In this document: positions 1 through 9,960 of the stretch, one piece after another | Layout of the letters: each line of letters begins with the position of its first letter | Position numbering within the stretch: position 1 is the stretch's first letter | Assembly (NCBI RefSeq): GCF_003719725.1 | Contig: NZ_RIAX01000008.1 | Coordinates: 1-64,000, forward strand | Reading direction: 5' to 3' | DNA from: Planococcus salinus | GTDB lineage: Bacteria > Bacillota > Bacilli > Bacillales_A > Planococcaceae | Length of the DNA: 64,000 nt | Notes under the pieces: generated by a model | What the model was told of the DNA's origin: nothing | The model's database searches: none | What the model saw: only the letters and a program-made list of their open reading frames with translations | Translations under genes and position numbers: made by a program

Positions 1-347
1 TGACATTAAAAGACACGGATAAATACGAAGAAATTCTGGAGAATCCGGCAGTCAACCTGGCGTATGCAGGTGATTCCTATGTGTCTATCAGTGGGACTGC
101 TCAATTTATCGAAGATCTGGACCGGAAAAAAGAATACTGGAATCCGGTTTTCGATAAATTATTGAACACCACTTATGACGATCCCAACGTCATTTTGATA
201 AAAGTGGAAGCCGACACGGCCGAATACTGGCAGTCAGGCAGCACCATGAAGACAGTGAAGAACTTCGCCAAAAAGCTTACGGGCAATGAATCGAAAAAAG
301 ATGAGAAGGAACTGAACGATACAGTGGACTTCAATCGGCCGAGGTAA
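1..347 (+). CDS. General stress protein 26-like flavin/PNPOx-fold protein (5' truncated)
   Basis: The reading frame is open from the left edge (first full codon at base 3) to the TAA at 345-347, so only the C-terminal part of the protein is present. The pattern of a short run about residues being 'lost' (NPAVNLAYA), then 'SYVSISGTAQFIED', a 'KEYWNPVF' segment and 'ILIKVEADTAEYW' is that of the pyridoxamine-5-phosphate-oxidase-fold general stress proteins (COG3871, B. subtilis YdaG type), small cytoplasmic FMN-binding proteins. The tail is Lys/Glu rich (TGNESKKDEKE). The enzyme activity of this family is not well defined. The upstream half and promoter lie outside the window. Confidence 0.8.
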   Translation, partial: TLKDTDKYEEILENPAVNLAYAGDSYVSISGTAQFIEDLDRKKEYWNPVFDKLLNTTYDDPNVILIKVEADTAEYWQSGSTMKTVKNFAKKLTGNESKKDEKELNDTVDFNRPR

Positions 348-437
348 CTGGAATTGAAACTGGGACATTCCAAAAAAGTCGGAAGGAAAAAGAAAAAAGA
401 TGTATTTTTATATCAAAAGTGGCTCTGACCATATTTC

Positions 438-480
438 ACCGTACCCTGGAAATCATCAATACAGGGTACGGTTTGTTTTA
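438..480. terminator. Terminator between stress protein and toxin-antitoxin genes
   Basis: An 11-bp perfect stem (ACCGTACCCTG at 438-448 with its complement at 462-472) is followed by TTGTTTTA. It lies between convergent genes and probably serves the rightward stress-protein gene. Confidence 0.75.
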
Positions 481-513
481 TGGCAGAATTACTGGTTGTT
501 GAGGTGCTTCCGC

Positions 514-846
514 TTAAGCCATCTGGCTGAAGACAATTTCTTTCACTTCGCTAAATGAATTAGCAGGAAGTTTTTCAATGAAAACTGCGTTTCGAGCGGA
601 TAAATCAAGCGATTTTACGTGCTGACAAAGGATGGACCCTTGTGTGGTTGTTCTTGAATCCAAAAGAAAGTTTAAGGGAAACTCGTTTTTTGTATTTGAA
701 ATCGGACATACAATGGCAATGTTACTCAACGAATTGAAAAAGTCGTTGCTGATGATGACCGCAGGCCTCCTGCCGCTTTGTTCCCGCCCTGCCTGTGGAT
801 GGAAATCCAATAGGACAATATCTCCCTGGTAAAATTTTTTCACCAT
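514..846 (-). CDS. MazF/PemK-family toxin (predicted endoribonuclease)
   Basis: A 110-residue protein of the CcdB/MazF/PemK fold. The N-terminal 'YQGDIVLLDF' strand, then 'GREQSGRRPAVIISND' and 'IVCPISNT' are the hallmark blocks of MazF-like toxins, in which the Arg-Pro-rich loop and the following strand form the RNA-cleaving site. The length is normal for the family. Its ATG overlaps the end of the upstream antitoxin gene by 7 bases, so the two are translationally coupled. Members of this family cleave mRNA when the antitoxin is degraded. The target sequence cannot be predicted. GTG directly after the ATG is an alternative start. Confidence 0.85.
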   Translation of the reverse strand: MVKKFYQGDIVLLDFHPQAGREQSGRRPAVIISNDFFNSLSNIAIVCPISNTKNEFPLNFLLDSRTTTQGSILCQHVKSLDLSARNAVFIEKLPANSFSEVKEIVFSQMA

Positions 847-1100
847 ATTTCTTCGCCTAACGGCAAACCGAAATCAGGATCTTTCATAGCCGCCTGTATT
901 TTTTCTTTGTTGTTTTCCAAATGGTAATCAGCAAAACGTTCTTGTATCGTTTTGGGTTGATTTTCTTTTTTGATGAAAATGCCTTCTTCCTTCACTTCAA
1001 AAGTAATTGCATCTCCTGAATTTGCTTTCAATAATTTGCGGATTTCAATCGGAATTGTAATTTGGCCTTTGCTCGTAACTTTTGCTTTCAATATAGCCAA
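840..1100 (-). CDS. AbrB/MazE-type antitoxin
   Basis: Small protein with an N-terminal swapped-hairpin DNA-binding domain: 'KAKVTSKGQITIPIEIRKLL' is the classic SpoVT/AbrB/MazE motif. The acidic, Trp-ending tail (FGLPLGEEIW) is the likely toxin-binding segment. I place the start at TTG 1100, because AAGGAG lies 8 bases upstream of it. The in-frame GTG at 1109 touches that AAGGAG and has no spacing. The gene is the first of the two-gene operon with the MazF-like toxin and overlaps it by 7 bases. Autoregulation is expected for this family; an odd palindrome (ACTTAT-A-ATAAGT, 1125-1137) just upstream could be the operator. Confidence 0.85.
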   Translation of the reverse strand: MAILKAKVTSKGQITIPIEIRKLLKANSGDAITFEVKEEGIFIKKENQPKTIQERFADYHLENNKEKIQAAMKDPDFGLPLGEEIW

Positions 1101-1124
1101 GTCAATCACTCCTTACTTTTCCTT

Positions 1125-1137
1125 ACTTATAATAAGT
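1125..1137. promoter_or_regulatory. Palindrome upstream of the toxin-antitoxin operon
   Basis: ACTTAT-A-ATAAGT, arms perfect around one central base, about 25 bases before the antitoxin start and in the shared intergenic region with the divergent dehydrogenase gene. Its position suits an antitoxin operator or the promoter -10 region. This is inference from position only. Confidence 0.35.
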
Positions 1138-1250
1138 ATAAGACAAAAATGTAGATGAAGCAAATTCTGGCTGTGTTGTCTTTTCTACTGTTCGGTCTGA
1201 ATAGAAAGTGTATGATTGCTATAGACATAAAATTCAAAGGAGGAACCCCC

Positions 1251-2240
1251 ATGAAGCCAAAAGTGTTTATTGGTAGACCTGTATCAAAAGAAGTAGAAGC
1301 CTACATAGCAAAACATTGTGAGTATCGGATCTGGGACAAGAAAGAACCGATCCCGCCGGAAGTGCTGTTGGAAGAAGCGAAAAAAGCGGAAGGGCTGCTT
1401 GTACAAAAATCCGCGATCACTGAGGACTTTTTGGCTCAGGCGTCTCATTTGAAAGTCATCAGCAATACCGCTGTGGGTTATGACTCATTTGACCTGGAAG
1501 CGATGGAGAAATACGGGGTGATCGGTACGCACACGCCGTTTGTCCTGGATGAAACGGTTGCCGATCTTGTCTTCGCCTTGATGCTGTCCGCGGCGAGGAG
1601 AATCCCTGAGCTGAACAATTACGTCAAGCAAGGCGACTGGAACGGAGAGACGCAGGCAGAAGAGTTATTCGGAACGGACGTTCACCATACCACTCTGGGA
1701 ATTGTCGGAATGGGCAGGATAGGTGAAAAAATTGCCAGACGGGCAGTCTTCGGTTTCAACATGAAGGTTATGTATAATGCCACAACGCCGAAACCACAGC
1801 TGGAAGAAACATATGGGATGGTCTACAGCGACTTGGACAGCCTGCTGGAACAGTCGGATTTCGTGGTGCTGATTGTTCCATTGACTGCATCAACCCGAAA
1901 GCTGATCGGTGCGGAACAGTTCAAACGTATGAAATCCAATGCGATTCTGATCAATGCCGCCCGCGGAGCGGTCGTGGATGAACAAGCGCTGATCGAAGCG
2001 TTGCAAACCGGGGAGATCCGAGGGGCTGCGCTTGATGTGTTTGAGAAAGAACCGACCAGTCCTGATAATCCGCTATTAAAGATGGACCAGGTGGTTGTGG
2101 TTCCTCATATTGGCTCAGCTACAGCAAAAACCCGGGAAGCCATGGTCATGAAAGCGGCCGAAAATTTAGTGGCAGGGGTGACCGGAGGTGTCCCGGAGAA
2201 CGTGGTGAAGGAATTGCAGGGACTGATCAGCGGGCAATGA
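1251..2240 (+). CDS. D-2-hydroxyacid dehydrogenase (glyoxylate/hydroxypyruvate reductase type)
   Basis: 329-residue cytoplasmic NAD(P)-dependent oxidoreductase that reduces 2-keto acids such as glyoxylate or hydroxypyruvate. The Rossmann motif is G153-M-G-R-I-G158. The catalytic Arg238 (NAARG), Glu267 (FEKEP) and His286 (PHIGSAT) of the family are all present. Start ATG 1251 has AAAGGAGG 6 bases upstream. The open frame extends to 1155, but that part has no ribosome binding site and no family resemblance. Length fits the GyaR/YvcT-like group. The exact keto acid cannot be read from sequence. Gene stands alone before a drug-type exporter. Confidence 0.9.
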   Translation: MKPKVFIGRPVSKEVEAYIAKHCEYRIWDKKEPIPPEVLLEEAKKAEGLLVQKSAITEDFLAQASHLKVISNTAVGYDSFDLEAMEKYGVIGTHTPFVLDETVADLVFALMLSAARRIPELNNYVKQGDWNGETQAEELFGTDVHHTTLGIVGMGRIGEKIARRAVFGFNMKVMYNATTPKPQLEETYGMVYSDLDSLLEQSDFVVLIVPLTASTRKLIGAEQFKRMKSNAILINAARGAVVDEQALIEALQTGEIRGAALDVFEKEPTSPDNPLLKMDQVVVVPHIGSATAKTREAMVMKAAENLVAGVTGGVPENVVKELQGLISGQ

Positions 2241-2328
2241 GGAAACACTCCGCACCAAAAAGGCTTAAATTGTGCGGCATGGTGCTGTATAGTGAAACAG
2301 GGAATCCATTGAAAGGTGTTTAAATCAG

Positions 2329-3564
2329 ATGATGCACAATCCAACAGGAAAAAAGCGCCTGGAACTCGCACTGCTTCTCAGTATGCTTGGAATCTTGGCA
2401 CCGCTGAACATAGATATGTATTTGCCCGGTTTCCCCTCAATTGCAGAGGATCTGGATGCCCATATTTCACTTGTTCAGCTTAGTTTAACGGCTTGTCTGA
2501 TCGGTCTGGCTGCCGGACAACTGGTTGTGGGGCCATTAAGCGACGCCCGGGGAAGAAGAACTCCGCTGATCATCTCCGTTGTGTTATTCGCTTTGTCGTC
2601 ATTGCTTTGTGCAGTGGCACCGAATATTGAAATGCTGATTGCTGCTCGTTTTCTTCAGGGATTTACAGCTTCAGGAGGAGTGGTCCTTTCCAGAGCCGTG
2701 GTAAGTGATGTGTTCAGTGGCAGGGAAATGACAAAATTCTTCGCATTGCTGATGGTCATCAACGCGGTAGCACCAATGGCGGCACCGATTGCCGGTGGAG
2801 CCATTTTGGCCTTGCCGTTTGCCGGCTGGGAAAGCATTTTTTATTTCTTGAGTTTGCTTGGTTTTATCATGCTTATAATTGTGATGCTGCGTCTGCCGGA
2901 AACGCTGCCTCCGGAAAAGCGCATGCCCAGCTCGCTCGGTACATCCATCAAAACGATGGGCAGCTTGTTCAAAGCCCGACCGTTCATCGGCTATGCATTG
3001 GTCGTTGGATTGATCCACGGCGGAAGCTTTGCCTATGTCGCCGGAACGCCTTTTGTCTACCAGGGCATTTACGGCGTTTCGCCGCAGGTGTTCAGTGTAT
3101 TGTTCGGCATCAACGGCATCGCGATGATTATGGGAAGCTGGATCATCGGCAGGTTCGGCGGCATTGTTTCTGAACACCGCTTGCTTCAGGGAGCAGTGGT
3201 GACGGCAGTCAGTGCGACATTCGTGCTTCTCATTATGACCATTATCGAAGGTCCCTTGGCATCACTCGTCATTTCGATTTTTGTTTATATGATTGCGGTG
3301 GGAATGACGTTTACCAGTTCGTTCACACTGGCGATGAAAAATCAGGGCCACGTGGCGGGCAGTGCCAGTGCCATTGTGGGGATGCTGCCGTTGATCATCG
3401 GATCGATTGTGTCTCCTCTTGTCGGCATCAATGAAGTCTCTGCAGTGCCGATGGGCGGCATTTTGTTCGGTACAGCCGTACTTGGGATGCTTGCCTTTTT
3501 CACACTTACGGGTGCCCCGAAACACAAAAATCCAGCCGCTGATTCTGAACCATCTCATGACTGA
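2329..3564 (+). CDS. Bcr/CflA-family MFS multidrug exporter
   Basis: 411-residue integral membrane protein with the 12-segment layout of the drug:H+ antiporter-1 family. 'NIDMYLPGFPSIAEDL' after the first membrane segment and 'GPLSDARGRR' between segments 2 and 3 are typical of the Bcr/CflA (bicyclomycin/chloramphenicol) subgroup, as is 'RFLQGFTASGGVVLSRAVVSD' in segment 4. It probably exports small drugs or metabolites at the cost of the proton gradient; the substrate is unknown. Two ATGs stand in tandem at 2329 and 2332, with AAAGGTG about 10 bases upstream. A strong hairpin follows at 3623-3662. Confidence 0.9.
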   Translation: MMHNPTGKKRLELALLLSMLGILAPLNIDMYLPGFPSIAEDLDAHISLVQLSLTACLIGLAAGQLVVGPLSDARGRRTPLIISVVLFALSSLLCAVAPNIEMLIAARFLQGFTASGGVVLSRAVVSDVFSGREMTKFFALLMVINAVAPMAAPIAGGAILALPFAGWESIFYFLSLLGFIMLIIVMLRLPETLPPEKRMPSSLGTSIKTMGSLFKARPFIGYALVVGLIHGGSFAYVAGTPFVYQGIYGVSPQVFSVLFGINGIAMIMGSWIIGRFGGIVSEHRLLQGAVVTAVSATFVLLIMTIIEGPLASLVISIFVYMIAVGMTFTSSFTLAMKNQGHVAGSASAIVGMLPLIIGSIVSPLVGINEVSAVPMGGILFGTAVLGMLAFFTLTGAPKHKNPAADSEPSHD

Positions 3565-3622
3565 AGAGGAGCTGGAGTTCGGTGACCCAACAGAAAAACT
3601 GACAAGAAAACAGGAAACAAAT

Positions 3623-3662
3623 AAGAAGCTCCCAGACAACATACATTGTCTGGGAGCTTCTT
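3623..3662. terminator. Terminator after the MFS gene
   Basis: A perfect 17-bp inverted repeat (3623-3639 with 3646-3662) and a 6-base loop, ending in CTTCTT. It closes the MFS transcript. The 380-base stretch 3565-3945 otherwise holds only the promoter listed next. Confidence 0.75.
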
Positions 3663-3855
3663 ATCGTTACGCCTTCAGTCTGTTTGTAACTATATCAAAA
3701 AGAAACTTTACGGTGTAAGTGAATTATTTTTATTTTCATAATCTGTCTTCATAAAAACGATACAGTTCTGATGTGACAGTGAAAGGTATTTTGCGGAAAT
3801 TCAGATGACGCGGAAAGAGGTAAGTTCTTCGGTTTTCTACGGCGGGGTCTGTTTC

Positions 3856-3883
3856 TTGAAAGCCTCTTTCCTTACCTTATGAT
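3856..3883 (+). promoter_or_regulatory. Promoter of the Abi-family gene
   Basis: TTGAAA (3856-3861), a 16-base spacer, then TATGAT (3878-3883): a near-consensus housekeeping promoter about 60 bases before the Abi start codon. No operator is obvious, so expression may be constitutive. Confidence 0.6.
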
Positions 3884-3945
3884 ATGATTTAAGAGCAGGA
3901 AAATGCGGAATAAGAAACAGAATTACATAATAAAGGGTGAGGAAT

Positions 3946-4899
3946 ATGAAGGTCTTTGCCTCCCATGATGAACAAATTACGATCCTGAAACGCCGAGGTC
4001 TATCAGTCACGGATGAAGCCGGGGCAAAACGGATCTTGTCACGGGAGAACTATTACGCTCTGATCGACGGCTATAAGGAGCCTTTTCTTGAAAGAGACGA
4101 GCGGCTCAACCCATATGGACTCGAACAATACCGGAAAGGCACCGAATTTGGCCATGTATATGCGCTGTACCGCTTTGACAGAGAGCTGCGCATGCTGATG
4201 CTGAACGAATTGCTGAAGTTTGAGAAAAACATCAAATCGAAAATCGCTTACCGGTTTTCTGAAAAATTTCCGGAGACGGACAGCTTTCTGAGGGCAGACA
4301 ATTACAGTCCGGACATCCATCATCACCATGAGCGTGACCGGATCATTTCAACACTGGCCAATTTGATCAAAAGCCATAAAAAACGGGATCGGGTGAAATA
4401 CCCCGCCATCCGGGAGTTCTATGACAAACACAAAAATGTGCCGTTGTGGGTGCTGATCAATTTCCTTTCTCTTGGGCAGATCATCAATTTCTACCAGGTA
4501 ATTGATGAAGAGCTGAGAACTCGCATTGCCCACGATTTTGCAGAGGAATTCAGCGAAGAATACGAGCAGATTCACCTGAAGGCAAGCGAGCTCGACGACA
4601 TTTTGCAAGTCGCTTTCCCGTATCGCAATAAATCCGCGCACGAAGAAGTGCTGTACCGCTTTCGTCTATTGCATCCAGTGGAGCTGGATGGCGTGGAAGA
4701 CAGCTTGGAAATGCCAAGTGGCAGCTTGAGCAAGGGAACGGTGTTTTCGGTTGCAAGTTTGCTGAAGCTGGTCTTGGCTCGGAGTGAATATGAAACGTTT
4801 GAAAAAGAACTCGAACGGCTGATGAAAGAACTGAAAGGAACCATAGAGGGAAAGGCGTATGGCGCAATTATGAGAGATACAGGCTTTCAGGAATATTGA
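3946..4899 (+). CDS. Abi-family (AbiD/AbiF type) HEPN abortive-infection protein
   Basis: 317 residues, cytoplasmic. The N-terminal 'RRGLSV..AKRILSRENYYALIDGYKEPF' and the following 'GTEFGHVYALYRFDRELR' and 'FEKNIKSKIAYRF' are the signature blocks of Pfam Abi_2 (AbiD/AbiF). A HEPN ribonuclease motif R227-N-K-S-A-H232 is present in 'YRNKSAHEE', so both catalytic Arg and His are kept. Family members are phage-defence RNases that are toxic on activation. The start is ATG 3946, with AAAGGG 8 bases upstream; GTG 3937 overlaps that site. A small membrane-protein gene follows after 30 bases. No antitoxin-like partner upstream. Confidence 0.85.
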   Translation: MKVFASHDEQITILKRRGLSVTDEAGAKRILSRENYYALIDGYKEPFLERDERLNPYGLEQYRKGTEFGHVYALYRFDRELRMLMLNELLKFEKNIKSKIAYRFSEKFPETDSFLRADNYSPDIHHHHERDRIISTLANLIKSHKKRDRVKYPAIREFYDKHKNVPLWVLINFLSLGQIINFYQVIDEELRTRIAHDFAEEFSEEYEQIHLKASELDDILQVAFPYRNKSAHEEVLYRFRLLHPVELDGVEDSLEMPSGSLSKGTVFSVASLLKLVLARSEYETFEKELERLMKELKGTIEGKAYGAIMRDTGFQEY

Positions 4900-4929
4900 A
4901 AGAGCTCCGCTTGTAAAAAGGAGGTTCAT

Positions 4930-5181
4930 ATGGACCGTCATGAGATAAAATCAAAAAACTTCTTTACCGAACCGATCATTTCTCCGAAAGTGGACCGTGT
5001 CCTTCTATATGTTTTTTCGTTCTTGGGGGCTTTTGCAGGCATTATTCTAAAAAGTGTCACAAGCTGGTCATACTGGACGATCCTACTTGCCGTAGTTGGA
5101 ATGGCGGTCATCTTGGTCTGTTTGCTGAAATTCGGAAATAAGGTTTGGGCAAAGTTTAAAGCCAAAGAAAAAGGCTCTTAG
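4930..5181 (+). CDS. Small two-helix membrane protein next to the Abi gene
   Basis: 83 residues, not recognised. A polar head of about 22 residues is followed by two hydrophobic segments (roughly 25-42 and 47-66) and a Lys-rich cytoplasmic tail (KVWAKFKAKEKGS). AAAGGAGG lies 7 bases before the ATG. Only 30 bases separate it from the Abi stop codon and there is no terminator between, so the two are probably co-transcribed. It may be a partner of the Abi RNase or an unrelated small membrane protein; nothing in the sequence decides this. Confidence 0.65.
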   Translation: MDRHEIKSKNFFTEPIISPKVDRVLLYVFSFLGAFAGIILKSVTSWSYWTILLAVVGMAVILVCLLKFGNKVWAKFKAKEKGS

Positions 5182-5335
5182 CAGAGAATAAATAAGTTAT
5201 TGATATATCATCAAAAAATTTATGGAGAAGAAATTGATTAATCAGGAGGCAGTTCATTTTCACCGATTATAGGTTTTACAGGTTTGTAATAATCGGATTT
5301 TTGTAGAAATCCAGATCATCGTGTTGAAAATTTAT

Positions 5336-6883
<1,548 letters not shown>

Positions 6884-6926
6884 AAAAGATGATACCGGGC
6901 TCCTTTGTCCGTACTGGAAAGTCTAT

Positions 6927-6971
6927 AAAAAGCCGTATCTGTCAGAGTGAATCCAACAGATACGGCTTTTT
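6927..6971 (+). terminator. Terminator of gdhA
   Basis: A 16-bp stem AAAAAGCCGTATCTGT (6927-6942) with its complement at 6956-6971 ends in five T residues. Confidence 0.85.
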
Positions 6972-7098
6972 GGTGTTAGTTTTGGACACTTGTTAATGTA
7001 TGGCCTTAAACTGAAAATAAAAACCCGGTATTCTTGGTGAAAAACTTTTTTATTGCTTATTCTGAAGGACAGGATACCTGGAAGAAGGGAGAATTCCT

Positions 7099-7644
7099 AT
7101 GATTTACGTTGCATTGCTCCGCGGCATCAACGTCGGGGGTAAAAACAAAGTCGATATGAAGTTGCTGAAACAAGCGTTTGAACGCGCAGGGATGAACTCT
7201 GTAAAGACGTACATCAATTCAGGGAATATTCTTTTCAGTGATGACCACCATTCAAGAGACGACTTGCCGACGCTATTGGAAGAAGTCATTTTTGACTGTT
7301 TCGGGCTGCGGATCAAGGTGCTGGTTTACAGCAAAGATGAATTCCATCAAATTGTACAAGCGGTCCCGTCCCACTGGACAAACGACCGGCAAATGAAAAG
7401 TGATGTGTTGTTCCTGTGGGAAGAAGTTGACGAAGAATCCGTGCTTGATCAGTTGGTCATCAAACCGGCTATCGACCAGACCTACTATGTGCCGGGGGCC
7501 ATTTTATGGTCGGTGGACAAAGAGCTTGTCACCAAAAGCGGGATGTCAAAAATCGTGGGTTCCGGGCTCTATCAGCACGTGACTGTCAGGAATGTGAATA
7601 CTGTCCGGAAAATTGCCGGGTTGATGGAGGAAATGGAGCTGTAA
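7099..7644 (+). CDS. DUF1697 domain protein
   Basis: 181 residues, cytoplasmic. 'MIYVALLRGINVGGKNKVDMKLL' at the start, 'VKTYINSGNILF' and the C-terminal 'GMSKIVGSGLYQHVTVRNVNTVRKI' are the three conserved blocks of DUF1697 (COG3797). The family has no established biochemical role. ATG 7099 follows a GAAGGGAG site. Single gene, closed by a shared terminator with the leftward glycosylase gene. Confidence 0.85.
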   Translation: MIYVALLRGINVGGKNKVDMKLLKQAFERAGMNSVKTYINSGNILFSDDHHSRDDLPTLLEEVIFDCFGLRIKVLVYSKDEFHQIVQAVPSHWTNDRQMKSDVLFLWEEVDEESVLDQLVIKPAIDQTYYVPGAILWSVDKELVTKSGMSKIVGSGLYQHVTVRNVNTVRKIAGLMEEMEL

Positions 7645-7657
7645 ACGAAATCGGCTG

Positions 7658-7699
7658 AAAAAGCGCTGTCCCTTGTGTTTCTTCGGGACAGCGCTTTTT
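7658..7699. terminator. Bidirectional terminator between DUF1697 and mug-like genes
   Basis: A 15-bp perfect stem AAAAAGCGCTGTCCC (7658-7672) and complement (7685-7699), with A-run on the left and T-run on the right, so it works on both convergent transcripts. Confidence 0.85.
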
Positions 7700-7708
7700 G
7701 TGAAGGTG

Positions 7709-8218
7709 TCAGGTGAACTTCTTTAATCCTTTATAAATTTCGATCATGTCTCCCAGTTTCATCCGCACCAACCCGCTTGACGAGGGGGCGACGTACTCCA
7801 CGGTTCCCGGCATCACGCTTTCCGGTTGTTCGCCCCAGTCGACAGCGCGTCTGCTGCTGAATTGCTGGTACACGCCTTTGCCTACAAAGCATACGGCTTT
7901 CGGTTGGTAGTTCTTTATTTTTTGCTGCAACAGCGCAGCACCTTCCAAATATTCCGCTTTGGAGATTTCTGCAGCCTCTTTTGTCGGACGGGCGACGATG
8001 TTCGTCAGTCCGTAGCCAAGGTTCAGCAGCTGGCCGTCTTCTTCCGGCACATATTGCTTAGGCGTCAATCCCGCTTGAAAAAGGAGCTTCCAGAAACGGT
8101 TCGTAGGATTGGCGAAATGATGGCCGGTTTCAGCAGACCGGATGCTCGGGTTGAATCCGACAAACAGAATCTTTAACCCTTTACGCAGGTGATCAGGTAT
8201 AGGTTGCAAATGTTCCAT
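7709..8218 (-). CDS. Mismatch-specific uracil/thymine-DNA glycosylase (Mug family)
   Basis: 169-residue base-excision repair enzyme of the Mug/TDG branch of uracil-DNA glycosylases. 'ILFVGFNPSIRSAETGHHFANPTNRFW' holds the GxNPS active-site loop, and 'VAPSSSGL' is the second catalytic motif (PSxSG type). These enzymes remove uracil or thymine mispaired with guanine. ATG 8218 is chosen because GGAGG is 8 bases upstream; an earlier ATG at 8242 would overlap the preceding gene and lacks a site. It starts 20 bases after the gamma-glutamyltransferase stop, so they are probably one transcript without functional connection. Confidence 0.88.
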   Translation of the reverse strand: MEHLQPIPDHLRKGLKILFVGFNPSIRSAETGHHFANPTNRFWKLLFQAGLTPKQYVPEEDGQLLNLGYGLTNIVARPTKEAAEISKAEYLEGAALLQQKIKNYQPKAVCFVGKGVYQQFSSRRAVDWGEQPESVMPGTVEYVAPSSSGLVRMKLGDMIEIYKGLKKFT

Positions 8219-8238
8219 CAATTTCCTCCTCTCACCAA

Positions 8239-9960
8239 TCATTTTTTCGGCGGCTTGTCCAGGCCTTCCGCATCTCCCGGGCGGGGAGCATCAGCGGCTC
8301 CATACATATCACCGGTCTCGGGATTAAACAGAATGGCCTGAACGTCTCCGATTCGCTCATCAGCGGTGACTTCCTTAAAGCTATCATCCGGTTTGTACCC
8401 CAGTTCCGCCAGTTTTTTCAATACGTCTTCCTCAATGCCGTCCTGCCATTCCACTGACAAGTCCGGCGTATTATAAATGCGCGGTTCGGCGATGGCGTCT
8501 TCCAGGTCCATTTCGTATTCCAGGACATTCAGCAGTACTTGAAGAACCGACGCGACAATAGTAGCGGCTCCCGGAGACCCCAGTGTGAAAAACGGTTTGC
8601 CTTCGTGAAAGACGATGGTCGGCGCTTTGGAGCTGACCGGGTACTTGTCGGCGTTCGGCTGATTGATCGATCCGGGTTCCGGATTAAAATCCGTCAGGTC
8701 GTTATTGAGCAGGAAGCCGTATCCCGGCACCATGATACCCGAGCCGAAAATCCGTTCAATGGATGATGTGCAGGAGGCAACATTTCCCCAGCGATCGACT
8801 GCGGTAAAATGCGTTGTTTCATAGCCCGTTTCATGGGATGGCGCTTTTCGGTTGCGCACTTCCGGCTCCCGCTCTTCATATTGCCATGGATCCCCGCAAT
8901 TCACATCGCCCATGCGCCGTTCAAAACTGATGAGGTTCCGGCGTTCTTCCAGGTAGTCAGGGTGCAAGAGACCTTCCATCGGGATATCCATAACATCCGG
9001 ATCTTCGATGTATGCTTGCCGGTCCGCCAGCGCCAGGCGCATGGCTTCCGCAATCAAGTGGTACTTCTTCCAGGAATGGGGGTCATGCTTGCTCAGATTA
9101 AGCGGTTCGAGAAGTTTCAACAGCTGTGCCACGATAAATCCACCGCCATTGGGTGGAGGCGGAAAAGCAAGGTCAAAATTTTTATAACTGCCCCACAGCG
9201 GCTCTTCGATTCGGACTTCATAATTCTTCAGGTCCTGCTTGGTCATCAATCCGCCCTGTTGCTGGATTGTTTCAACGATGGCATCTGCAATTTCCCCTTC
9301 ATACACAGCGTCAAAGCCCTGCTCTTGGATGATTCGGAGCGTTTTGGCAAGGTCCGGTTGTCTGACGCGGTCCCCTTCCTTCAGCGGCTGTCCGTTCGGT
9401 ACAAAGATTTTTCGTGCTTCTTCTCCGAGGCGGTCTTTAAACAAATTGAGTGTCCGTTCCCAAAGGGAGTTGACAAGGTAGTCATTTTCCGCCAGCTTAA
9501 TGGCTGGGTCGATCAATTGTGTCAGCTTCATCGTTCCGTGTCGTTCATGGGCGACTTTGAGTGTCTTCATCATTCCTGGCACACCGACCGACATGGCATG
9601 GACAGAGCGTTTTTCAAACGGAATTACTTCGCCGTTTTCATCGACGAATAGTTGAGGAGTGACAGCTTCCGGTGATTTTGAATGACCATGAATAACTTCC
9701 GTCTTATTATTCTGGTTGTCATAATAGACCAGGAAACCTCCTGCAGCAATCCCGGTGTTCATGCCTTCAACTGCTGAGAGTGCAAGCTGGATGGCGATGA
9801 TGGCATCAATCGCATTGCCGCCTTCTTCCAGTATTTTCTTTCCTGCGTCTGTCGCTTCTTTTATCGCACTGGCAGCCATGCCGTATTTTCCGCTGTCCGA
9901 TTTACGGTGAGCCGCCAGTTTATCTGGGTGTTGGTTATTGAAAATTTCCTGTAATCCCAT
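8239..9960 (-). CDS. Gamma-glutamyltransferase family protein without signal peptide (YwrD-like)
   Basis: 573-residue N-terminal-nucleophile hydrolase. The autocleavage/catalytic Thr is T382 in 'ETTHFTAVDRWGN'. The N-terminal 'YGMAASAIKEATDAGKKILEEGGNAIDA' and the C-terminal 'FTLGSPGAATIV' are standard for the family (the last is GSPGG in most). No signal peptide or lipobox is visible, so it is probably cytoplasmic like B. subtilis YwrD and not a secreted capsule or glutathione enzyme. Start ATG 9960 is preceded by AGAGGTG at 8 bases. The frame stays open far upstream into the transporter gene; an ATG at 10095 would add 45 protein-like residues and cannot be ruled out. Confidence 0.87.
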   Translation of the reverse strand: MGLQEIFNNQHPDKLAAHRKSDSGKYGMAASAIKEATDAGKKILEEGGNAIDAIIAIQLALSAVEGMNTGIAAGGFLVYYDNQNNKTEVIHGHSKSPEAVTPQLFVDENGEVIPFEKRSVHAMSVGVPGMMKTLKVAHERHGTMKLTQLIDPAIKLAENDYLVNSLWERTLNLFKDRLGEEARKIFVPNGQPLKEGDRVRQPDLAKTLRIIQEQGFDAVYEGEIADAIVETIQQQGGLMTKQDLKNYEVRIEEPLWGSYKNFDLAFPPPPNGGGFIVAQLLKLLEPLNLSKHDPHSWKKYHLIAEAMRLALADRQAYIEDPDVMDIPMEGLLHPDYLEERRNLISFERRMGDVNCGDPWQYEEREPEVRNRKAPSHETGYETTHFTAVDRWGNVASCTSSIERIFGSGIMVPGYGFLLNNDLTDFNPEPGSINQPNADKYPVSSKAPTIVFHEGKPFFTLGSPGAATIVASVLQVLLNVLEYEMDLEDAIAEPRIYNTPDLSVEWQDGIEEDVLKKLAELGYKPDDSFKEVTADERIGDVQAILFNPETGDMYGAADAPRPGDAEGLDKPPKK

